19,790 nt of DNA, taken from NCBI GenBank assembly GCA_035546335.1, contig DATKDP010000018.1, forward strand, positions 1 through 19,790. The letters run 5' to 3'. Made by a program: the position numbers and the translations under genes. Positions 1-5,636 of this stretch are shown piece after piece (the first letter of the stretch is position 1; the number at the start of each line of letters is the position of its first letter). This DNA is from DATKDP01 sp035546335 (GTDB taxonomy: Bacteria; Acidobacteriota; Thermoanaerobaculia; Gp7-AA8). The notes beneath the pieces were generated by a model. That model was given only the letters and a program-made list of their open reading frames with translations, was not told the DNA's origin and searched no databases.

Positions 1-65
1 AGCGCCGCCGTGACGATGACGATGAGCCGATTGCGGAGAGACCACTGAATGATGCGATCGATCAT
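1..65 (-). CDS. czcA: Heavy-metal RND efflux pump, N-terminal fragment (CzcA/CusA type)
   Basis: Only the first 21 codons and part of the next lie in the window; the gene continues past position 1. The ATG is at 65-63 and the peptide begins MIDRIIQWSLRNRLIV, the conserved amphipathic start and first transmembrane helix of CzcA/CusA inner-membrane pumps, which export divalent or monovalent metal ions using proton flux. It follows the membrane-fusion gene on the same strand, the usual czcCBA order. It is separated from czcB by about 254 bp, unusually far, because a pseudogene and two heptad repeat tracts lie between them. No Shine-Dalgarno sequence is visible: a CTTCTGC-type repeat runs almost to the ATG. 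Metal specificity cannot be judged from this fragment. Confidence 0.8.
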   Translation of the reverse strand, partial: MIDRIIQWSLRNRLIVIVTAA

Positions 66-68
66 TTG

Positions 69-99
69 AAGGCAGAAAGCAGAAGGCAGAAGGCAGAAG
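69..99. repeat. 7-bp tandem repeat tract, left arm of an inverted pair
   Basis: About four copies of a GCAGAAG-type heptamer on the plus strand, with one-base variation (GCAGAAA/GCAGAAG). It is the inverted counterpart of the tract at 290-320; the two differ only at the variable last base of some units. In the minus-strand transcript it lies immediately upstream of the czcA start codon. Confidence 0.85.
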
Positions 100-116
100 T
101 GCCTTTCGCCAAGCGG

Positions 117-289
117 CTACTGCTTCCTCCATTTCTTGATGGGGGATACGACAATTGCGATGAGCTGCGATGTTTCGTTTCTGAGTAGATCGAGTTTGCG
201 ATGACGTCGGCGTCGCGCTGCGATGGAAGTGCAGAACAAAGCCTGATGATCCGCAATGAGAATTCACGAGTCCGATCGCGCAAGTCCAT
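117..289 (-). pseudogene. Degenerate four-helix-bundle protein (S23 / 23S rRNA IVP family)
   Basis: From ATG 289 the frame reads DLRDRTREFSLRIIRL, then CSALPSQRDADVIAN. This matches the N-terminal helix of the S23 four-helix-bundle family (typical start: D-L-x-x-R-T-x-x-F-A-L-R-I-I-R-L-x-x-A-L-P). After about 33 residues the frame loses family character. In another frame of the same strand the sequence resumes as LLRNETSQLIAIVVSPIKKWRKQ, stop at 119-117, which resembles the family's C-terminal helix (E-A-x-E-L-x-A-I-x-V-x-S-I-K). The middle, with the usual R-S-G-T-S-V-G-A-N-Y segment, is absent. I therefore read it as an internal deletion that joined the ends out of frame. Intact members are about 115-125 residues. 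The upstream heptad tract supplies an AAGG five bases before the ATG. Family assignment is from memory of the family pattern. Confidence 0.7.
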
Positions 290-320
290 TTCTGCCTTCT
301 GCTTTCTGCCTTCTGCTTTT
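290..320. repeat. 7-bp tandem repeat tract, right arm of an inverted pair
   Basis: Four TTCTGCC/TTCTGCT heptamers in alternation plus a short T run on the plus strand. It begins next to the first base of the czcB stop codon (322-320) and ends at the ATG of the four-helix-bundle pseudogene (289). It is the inverse complement of the tract at 69-99, so the pseudogene is enclosed by inverted repeats about 30 bp long. Confidence 0.85.
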
Positions 321-1873
321 CAATGCGCGTGACCGTGCGCGGGCACGGCTCCCGATGCGGCCTGCAGCCGGATGTTGTACGCGCCGCGCGTGACGACGCG
401 ATCGCCGGGCTTGAGTCCTTCGAGGATCTGCACGAGATCGCCCTGACGCGTGCCGACTTTGAGCGGCCGGCGCTCGAACAACTCGCCTTCGAGCTCGACG
501 TACGCCACCGGCTGGCCGTCTTCATCGACGACGGAGGAGAGCGGGATGACGATTCCGCGTTGCGTCGTGGCGGTGAAGACCTGCGCGCGTACGAACATGC
601 CGGACTTCAGTTGTCCGTTCGGGTTCGGCACCTCGAAGATGAGCGGCAGCGTGCGCGTCTTCTCGTTCACGACGCCGCCGGATGCGACGACACGGCCGCC
701 GGTTGTGGGGCTGACCTCGAAAGCGCTCGGAAATCCTTCCGGCTGGAACCAAACGCTGTTCGACATCTGCACGTGGCCGATCTGTCCTTCGGGAATCTGC
801 AGCTCGAGCCAGAGCCGCGAGAGGTCGACGACGTGGAACAGCTCGCGTCCCTGCTCGATGAACTCGCCCGGCGCGACCGTCACTGCGACGATCGTTCCGG
901 CGACCGGCGAGCGCACTTCAAAGCGTCCGCCCGACTCGCCGCCGGTGGCGCTCTGCGTACCGCGATACTGTGCGAGACGGCCTTGCGCGGCCTGCAGATC
1001 GGCGCGCGAGGTCTGTTCCGCGCGCCGCGCATCGGTGACGCGGCGCTCGGGGATCGCTTCCTGCGCGAGCAGCGCTTCGAGTCGTGCGCGTTCGGCCTTC
1101 GCCTGCTGGAGCGCGATCTGTGCGCGCTGCACGTCGAGGTTGAGCGACGACGGATCGACGTCAGTCGGCACGCGCTGGGCGATGGCGCCGAGTACCTGAT
1201 TGCGCGCGACGGTCATGCCGATCTGCGGATACGTGCCGCGCGCGAGGAAGCGTCCGCCCGCAGGTGCGCCGATGCGCGCTTCGCCATCGGGGCGAGGACG
1301 GAGGACGCCATTCGCGGGGACGGACCCGCGCACTTCGCCTTCCGCAACGGGCGCGGTCGCGAACTCCGTCTTCCACTGCTGTTCCTTGAGATAGACGATG
1401 CCGCCGCCCTCTTCCTCTTCCTTCGGCGCGGCTGCGATCGCCGCCTGCTCCGACTCGAAGACGGTCATGAGGCCGAGGTCGTGGCGCGAGACCTCGCCGT
1501 CGAAGACGATCTCGAAGACGAGCCGCCGCTGTCCCGCATGCTGCGGCTTGGCGATGGGGCGGAAGATGCCGGGGACGCTCGGCGCGGTCGCGCTGAAGCG
1601 CTCTACCGGTGCGCCGCCTTCGCTGAGGATCGCCGTCACCGTTCCCGACGCGAGCGGCTTGAAGTCGGAGAGCCGCGTGACATGCGCGGCGAACGCCGAC
1701 TCGGCGCCTTTGGCGAGCGCGTCGAATTCGACGAACAGCTCCGTGCGACCGGTGAAGTGCGTGAACGACAGCGCCTCGCGCTCCGGCGCTTTCGCTTCCT
1801 CGTGCTCGTGCTTGTTGCAGGCGAGTGCCGCCACGACGAGCAGCAGGACGCCGGCTCGTTTCATGTTCTTCAT
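320..1873 (-). CDS. czcB: RND efflux periplasmic adaptor (membrane-fusion) lipoprotein, CzcB/CusB type
   Basis: 517 residues. It bridges the inner-membrane RND pump and the outer-membrane channel. Residues 1-19 form a signal ending VVAALAC, a lipobox-like site (weak, Ala at -3), so a lipid anchor on Cys19 is likely. A His/Glu-rich patch follows (KHEHEEAK, 21-28). Residues about 35-145 form an extra N-terminal beta domain seen in some heavy-metal adaptors. Then come the first barrel/lipoyl half (about 180-235), a coiled-coil hairpin (about 240-305, rich in Ala, Gln and Arg), the second lipoyl half (RSPVAGTIVAVTVAPGEFI, 321-339), a beta barrel and a membrane-proximal domain. The C-terminus is HGHAH, a possible metal ligand. 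The start ATG overlaps the czcC-type stop as ATGA, and GGAGG lies nine bases upstream. Substrate metal is not determinable. Confidence 0.9.
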   Translation of the reverse strand: MKNMKRAGVLLLVVAALACNKHEHEEAKAPEREALSFTHFTGRTELFVEFDALAKGAESAFAAHVTRLSDFKPLASGTVTAILSEGGAPVERFSATAPSVPGIFRPIAKPQHAGQRRLVFEIVFDGEVSRHDLGLMTVFESEQAAIAAAPKEEEEGGGIVYLKEQQWKTEFATAPVAEGEVRGSVPANGVLRPRPDGEARIGAPAGGRFLARGTYPQIGMTVARNQVLGAIAQRVPTDVDPSSLNLDVQRAQIALQQAKAERARLEALLAQEAIPERRVTDARRAEQTSRADLQAAQGRLAQYRGTQSATGGESGGRFEVRSPVAGTIVAVTVAPGEFIEQGRELFHVVDLSRLWLELQIPEGQIGHVQMSNSVWFQPEGFPSAFEVSPTTGGRVVASGGVVNEKTRTLPLIFEVPNPNGQLKSGMFVRAQVFTATTQRGIVIPLSSVVDEDGQPVAYVELEGELFERRPLKVGTRQGDLVQILEGLKPGDRVVTRGAYNIRLQAASGAVPAHGHAH

Positions 1874-3084
1874 CGGACAATTCCTCCAAGGGCGCGCGTC
1901 AGCTCGATCTCGGCTTCGCGTGCGCGTTGCTCCAGCTCTGCGGCTTCAACTTCCGCATCGAGCGCGGTGCGATAGGCGTCCAGCAGTTCGAGGATGCCGA
2001 CCTCGCCCGCGCGATACGCGGCTTCCGCCGTTGCAGTGAGACGCTCGGATGTCGGCAACGCCTGCTCGCGGAAGAGGCGCGCCGCAGTGCGCAGCTCGCG
2101 CGCTTCCGCCGCGAGGCCGCCGACTTCACCGCGTGCGCGCGTGACCAGGAGCGTGCGCTGCGCGTTGAGGATCGCCAGCTCGGCGTTCGCGCGCAGCAGC
2201 TCGTCCTGGTTGCGGTTGAAGATCGGCAGGCTGACGCCTGCACCGAGGATTGCGCCGCTCGCCGCGTCGGTATTCTTCATGCCGGCGGTGAGGTCGAAGA
2301 GCGGCACGCGCCAACGTTGCGCGGCCTGCTGATCGAGCGTTGCCGCTTCCATGCGCCTGGCGATCGCCGCGACGTCGGGCCGCTGCTCGACCCGCGCGGT
2401 CAGCTCCGCGTCGGCCGGGATCTCCGGCGGCGTCGGCCGCTGCAACGAGACTCCGTCGAGGTTCTGGGCGCCGAGGAAGGATGCGAGGCGTCGTTGTGCC
2501 GCGACGAGCGCGCCGCGTTCGGCCGCGAGTCGCGCTTCCGCGCCGATACGCTCGCGTTCCAGCCGCCGGCGGTCATACCCGGAGACCTCACCGCCGGCTT
2601 GCAGTCGCGCCGCCGTTTCAGCCGCAGCGCCGATCTTCTTCGACCATTCCGTCAGCGCGCGTACCAGCTCCTGCTGATTCGCTGCGCGACTGAACTCCGA
2701 TCGGACGATGCGCGCGAGGTCGAGTTGCTGGCCCGCGACCTCTTGCTGAGTCGCTTCCACGCGCAGCTCGGCGGCTCTTCGTCGCAACGTTCGCCGGCCC
2801 GAGAAGTCGAACGACTGCGAGAGCGTCAGGAACTGCTCGGTCTCGGCGCTGCTTTCACTAGTGCTTTCGCGCGTGTAATCGAGGGTCGGGTTGGGCCAGC
2901 GGCGCTCGCGCTCGACATAGCTACGCGCGAGATCGAGCTGCGCCGCGCTGAGCGCGACGACGCTCTGCGAGGCTTGCGCGATGCGCACGGCATCATCTTC
3001 GGTGAGCTCGTTCGGGACCGTCTGTGCGCTCGCCGTCGTAACGGTGACGAGCACGAAGCTAGAAAGGAAGCATAGAAAACGCAA
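1870..3084 (-). CDS. czcC: TolC-family outer-membrane efflux channel, CzcC/CusC type
   Basis: 404 residues, normal length for CzcC-like outer-membrane factors. Residues 1-20 are a Sec signal peptide with an ASA|Q cleavage site. The rest shows two repeated halves of long Ala/Glu/Arg/Leu-rich helices around short strands: YVERERRWPNPTLDYTRE near 55-72, and VPLFDLTAGMKNTDAASG followed by GVSLPIFNRNQ in the second half. This is the OEP duplication that builds the trimeric channel. The start is TTG (3084-3082), the first in-frame start with a ribosome-binding site (AGGAG six bases upstream); the nearby ATG is out of frame. It overlaps czcB by four bases, so translation is probably coupled. The assigned partner pump is the czcA start at 65. 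Confidence 0.9.
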   Translation of the reverse strand: MRFLCFLSSFVLVTVTTASAQTVPNELTEDDAVRIAQASQSVVALSAAQLDLARSYVERERRWPNPTLDYTRESTSESSAETEQFLTLSQSFDFSGRRTLRRRAAELRVEATQQEVAGQQLDLARIVRSEFSRAANQQELVRALTEWSKKIGAAAETAARLQAGGEVSGYDRRRLERERIGAEARLAAERGALVAAQRRLASFLGAQNLDGVSLQRPTPPEIPADAELTARVEQRPDVAAIARRMEAATLDQQAAQRWRVPLFDLTAGMKNTDAASGAILGAGVSLPIFNRNQDELLRANAELAILNAQRTLLVTRARGEVGGLAAEARELRTAARLFREQALPTSERLTATAEAAYRAGEVGILELLDAYRTALDAEVEAAELEQRAREAEIELTRALGGIVR

Positions 3085-3133
3085 AGTCCACTCCTGTCGC
3101 AGAAACGCTTACGGGGCGCTTGCGGGGAGTGGA

Positions 3134-3478
3134 TTAGATCAGGAAGGTTGAGAGGAGAGGCTGGAGACCGACGTCGTCATCGATGCGGATGGCGCCGTGC
3201 GCCATGACGTTGCGTTCGGCGCGGACTGTTCGGATCGATGTCGCAGGACATTGAGCAACCACGATGCGCACGGCGGAAACGCTAGGGGTCTCTGCCACCG
3301 GGGGGGACGAATTCACGATTGGATGTTCGTGGCCCCCATGGTCGGCCTGTGTCACGCCCGCGGGCATCCTTTTGTCGTCATGACCGTGCAGATCGTGAAG
3401 AACAACATGCAGCGTCACTGGCGCGCCCAAGAGCACGAGGGTGATCACAGCAACGATTCGAACCGTCGATCGACGCAT
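3134..3478 (-). CDS. Small His-rich exported protein of the efflux operon
   Basis: 114 residues from ATG 3478 (MRRSTVRIVAVITLVLLGAP). The frame is open further upstream, to 3568, but that extension lacks the signal at its N-terminus. Residues about 5-25 form one hydrophobic export or anchor segment. Two His/Asp clusters follow, HVVLHDLHGHDDK and DHGGHEHP, suited to binding metal ions in the periplasm. The C-terminal half has no motif I recognise. It lies 49 bp upstream of the channel gene on the same strand and is likely the first gene of the operon. Small His-rich proteins preceding czc-type operons are known, so a metal-buffering or sensing role is inferred from composition and position only. 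No clear Shine-Dalgarno is seen; a short dyad CAGT-GT-ACTG sits 11 bases upstream of the ATG. Confidence 0.65.
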   Translation of the reverse strand: MRRSTVRIVAVITLVLLGAPVTLHVVLHDLHGHDDKRMPAGVTQADHGGHEHPIVNSSPPVAETPSVSAVRIVVAQCPATSIRTVRAERNVMAHGAIRIDDDVGLQPLLSTFLI

Positions 3479-3636
3479 CAAAGTATCAGTGTACTGAAAG
3501 AGGGACGATTCGCCAGGTATTCCGAATGATGCAGGGCATCGCAGAATGTGTGCACACCAGTTTACCACGGTGCTCTCGGTCCACGGCCGTCAACGAGTAT
3601 CGAAAAGGGCGCTTTAGACGGCCGCTTAGACACCCT

Positions 3637-3669
3637 GAAATGAAAGCGGCCCGGCAGGTCGCCGGGCCG
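3637..3669 (-). terminator. Probable rho-independent terminator of tRNA-Gly
   Basis: A perfect 9-bp GC stem (3647-3655 with 3661-3669) and a 5-base loop. On the minus strand it is followed by CTTTCATTT, a moderate T-rich tail; no T tail is present in the plus direction. It lies about 95 bases beyond the tRNA 3' end. Confidence 0.55.
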
Positions 3670-3762
3670 TCGCGCAACCAGCTCGACCTTCCGGTCGGCG
3701 GAGACGTCGCCGATGAGCGTCCCTTCGAGTTGCGGTCGGAGAGACTGCCGCGGGAAGTCGTC

Positions 3763-3838
3763 TGGAGCGGGCGACGGGAATCGAACCCGCGACACCAAGC
3801 TTGGGAAGCTTGTACTCTACCAGCTGAGCTACGCCCGC
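3763..3838 (-). tRNA. tRNA-Gly (anticodon CCC)
   Basis: A complete 76-nt cloverleaf reads on the minus strand. The acceptor GCGGGCG pairs with CGCCCGC, the D arm is GCTC/GAGT with loop AGCTGGTA, and the anticodon stem CAAGC/GCTTG encloses loop TTCCCAA, giving anticodon CCC (reads GGG). The T arm is GCGGG/CCCGT with loop TTCGATT. The discriminator is U, followed by an encoded CCA (3765-3763). A TATAGA box (3857-3852) ends 13 bases upstream of the 5' end and could be a -10 element; I see no good -35. Confidence 0.95.
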
Positions 3839-3900
3839 TCGACGATGCAATTCTATAACAGATTCTGCGGCATGACGCTCGGGCTCATGCATGCAAACCT

Positions 3901-4020
3901 TGCCGTCATCCTGAGCGAGGCGGCTGGGTGGCGTGAGCGAAGGATCTGCGATCGGCAACTGTCTAAGAACGCAGATCCTTCACTCACACGCGCACACCGC
4001 CCTCGTTCAGGATGACGGCA
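3901..4020. repeat. 120-bp palindromic repeat, family E, copy 1
   Basis: Arms of about 50 bases (3901-3950 and 3970-4020) are nearly perfect inverse complements. The outer ends read TGCCGTCATCCTGAGCGAGG and its complement with one mismatch. The 19-base loop is at 3951-3969. A second full copy lies at 16584-16702 with an identical loop. No protein is encoded. This resembles a REP/BIME or MITE-type interspersed hairpin; mobilisation is inferred only from the repeated occurrence. Confidence 0.9.
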
Positions 4021-4099
4021 CGGCCGTGTCTTCCGAAGCCAGGAAACGGCGATGCGCGCGGAGCGCCGTTTCCGGGCTCTGAATGACAGGCGTCAGCCG

Positions 4100-5086
4100 T
4101 CAGCGCCGCTTGATCGGGAGGCGCGAGAGCTCCGCCTGGGCGGCGGCGATCCGCGTGGAGGCATTGCGGTCTCGCGCGATGCGCTTTTTGATCGACGGAA
4201 GTCTGGTGTACACCTGCGTCGAGAGAATCGACGCATGACCGAGCATCTCCTGCACGTCACGAATATCCGCACCGCTGTCGATCAGCATCGCGGCCATCGT
4301 GTGCCTCAGAGCATGGGGCGTGATGTGCCTCTTGATCTCGGCGATCCGCACATGCTTCTTGAAGATGTTCTCGATCGAGTAGATCGTGAGACGCGTCCCC
4401 GAACGGCCGACGAAAAGCGCGGATGTCTCGAGATCGCGCTCGCTCCGGTGATGAATGTAGGCCTCGAGGGTCGCGAGCAGCTCGTCGGAGGAGATCGGAA
4501 TCATGCGAGCGCGCGTCGTTCTTCCGGTGATCCGGAGAAAACGACCCGACAGGTCGACATCGTGAACGTCGAGTGCGACGAGCTCGCCGATGCGGATCCC
4601 AGTCGAGAAGAGAAGCTCGATGATCACGTTGTCGCGAACGGCGCAGAAGTAACGGTTGCGACCCCCCTGCGAGCGCTCGCGATGCGACTCGAGCCGCTCG
4701 ATCTGCTTCTTCGGGGCCGTGAGCAGCATCGTGACCTCACGTCGCGAGAGGACGACCGGGACGCGGCTCTCCACCGGCCGCTTGATCTTCAGCATCCGGG
4801 CCGGCGATTCGGGAACGACGCCATGATCCTCGAGATAGCGGAAGAACACCTTGATCGCCGCGACCTTGCGCCGGATCGACGTGTCGCGGTAAGGCCCGGT
4901 GCCCAGCTCGTCGATGTAGGTCTCGAGGTCGGCATGAGTGATGTTCACCATCTCCGCGGCATTCACATGACGGGTGAACTGCTGCAGATCCGACTGGTAG
5001 GCACGCAGAGTCCGGTCGGACAGATTGCGCACAGTCTGCCCGTGAGTCAGAAAACTCTCGATCGCTTCTCGCACATTCATCGACAA
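4100..5086 (-). CDS. Tyrosine recombinase (XerC/XerD-like integrase)
   Basis: 328 residues, slightly longer than XerC/XerD (about 300). The N-terminal SAM-like core-binding domain spans about 5-100 (LSDRTLRAYQSDLQQF). The catalytic domain spans about 110-310. Visible active-site residues are Arg165 (TGIRIGEL), His258 and Arg261 (HALRH), His284 (MLGH) and Tyr293 (VYTR). The spacings 261-284 and 284-293 equal those of XerD. The beta-hairpin Lys (XerD Lys172) is Arg189 (TGRTTRAR), 24 residues after Arg165. Two starts are possible: TTG 5086, with GGAG seven bases upstream, or ATG 5080. It could serve chromosome dimer resolution or be a stand-alone integrase. It lies near a tRNA gene, but on the tRNA's 5' side and with no visible attachment-site duplication. 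Confidence 0.85.
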   Translation of the reverse strand: MSMNVREAIESFLTHGQTVRNLSDRTLRAYQSDLQQFTRHVNAAEMVNITHADLETYIDELGTGPYRDTSIRRKVAAIKVFFRYLEDHGVVPESPARMLKIKRPVESRVPVVLSRREVTMLLTAPKKQIERLESHRERSQGGRNRYFCAVRDNVIIELLFSTGIRIGELVALDVHDVDLSGRFLRITGRTTRARMIPISSDELLATLEAYIHHRSERDLETSALFVGRSGTRLTIYSIENIFKKHVRIAEIKRHITPHALRHTMAAMLIDSGADIRDVQEMLGHASILSTQVYTRLPSIKKRIARDRNASTRIAAAQAELSRLPIKRR

Positions 5087-5120
5087 CTCACATCTCCGAT
5101 TTTGGGGAGCCAGAGTCGCA

Positions 5121-5148
5121 GTTTTACGGCTCTCGAACTGTTTGTCAA
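5121..5148 (-). promoter_or_regulatory. Putative sigma70-type promoter of the recombinase gene
   Basis: On the minus strand, a perfect TTGACA (5148-5143), a 16-base spacer and TAAAAC (5126-5121). The predicted start is about 28 bases before TTG 5086. Its -35 box overlaps the -35 box of a plus-strand promoter. Confidence 0.5.
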
Positions 5149-5171
5149 GAAATGTCTTATTTTGAAATACT
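5142..5171 (+). promoter_or_regulatory. Putative promoter of the GNAT / lytic transglycosylase / VWA operon
   Basis: TTGTCA (5142-5147), an 18-base spacer and AATACT (5166-5171), about 63 bases before the first start codon. The match is moderate (5/6 and 4/6). The -35 box shares five bases with the opposing TTGACA. Confidence 0.4.
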
Positions 5172-5240
5172 CGCGCTCCGGAGTACGCTCGGTTTCCGGA
5201 GCCTGTTTCCGGGCCGGCGGCCGGCCTACGGGACCGATAA

Positions 5241-5636
5241 GTGATGCGAGGACAACGACTTCACACGCGACTGACCGTTCCCTCGGACGCTGCCCCCCTC
5301 CGCGAGCTCTACCTGCGCGACCAGGCGCCGCCCGACCCGATCGAGCCGGCAAGCGGGATGATCGGGAAGATCGCCGGCAGGGTCGTCGCCCATCTCGCCT
5401 TTCGCCGCGAGCGGGCGACCCTCGAGATTCTGCACGTTCATGTCGACCGCGAGTACCGGCGCAAACGCGTGGCGCGCGGTATGCTCATCGAGCTGGAGCG
5501 CATCGCCAAGGCCGAGGGTGTCGAGGAGCTCGGAGTCGTCGCTGAGTGTGCTCTGGCAGGACTGTTCCGGCAGCTCGGATTCATCCCCGCCGGTGAAACG
5601 TTGCACAAGAGAGTCGGGAAGGGAAACGGGGCGTGA
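5241..5636 (+). CDS. GNAT-family N-acetyltransferase
   Basis: 131 residues counted from GTG 5241; an ATG follows directly at 5244 and is an equally good start. The compact GNAT fold is visible. The N-terminal LTVPSDAAPLRELYLRD is the first strand-helix unit. IAGRVVAHLAFR and LEILHVHVDREYR are strands beta3-4. RRKRVARGMLIELERIAKAEG is the acetyl-CoA loop and helix. ELGVVAE followed by LFRQLGFIPAGETLHKRV is the usual C-terminal part with the L-G-F turn. The CoA loop normally reads (Q/R)xxGx(G/A); here it is RRKRVA, with Arg in place of the first Gly. The substrate cannot be predicted. The stop codon overlaps the next ATG by one base (TGATG), so it is probably co-translated with the lytic transglycosylase. 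Confidence 0.8.
   Translation: MMRGQRLHTRLTVPSDAAPLRELYLRDQAPPDPIEPASGMIGKIAGRVVAHLAFRRERATLEILHVHVDREYRRKRVARGMLIELERIAKAEGVEELGVVAECALAGLFRQLGFIPAGETLHKRVGKGNGA

Noticed and set aside
323..3075. Long plus-strand open frames opposite the efflux genes (550 and 416 residues)
   Set aside because: They are complements of czcB and czcC in high-GC DNA, rich in Arg, with no domain or ribosome-binding site.
3481..3495. Metal-regulator operator at the CAGT-GT-ACTG dyad
   Set aside because: The dyad is only four bases per arm and no promoter boxes could be placed confidently, so it is mentioned but not called.
3713..4015. Plus-strand ORF with GAGDGNRTRDTKLGKL
   Set aside because: This peptide is the well-known mistranslation of the complement of a tRNA gene; here it covers tRNA-Gly and the palindrome.
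3763..5086. tRNA plus integrase as a genomic-island boundary
   Set aside because: The recombinase is on the 5' side of the tRNA, and I saw no repeated tRNA 3' segment nearby and no cargo typical of an island.
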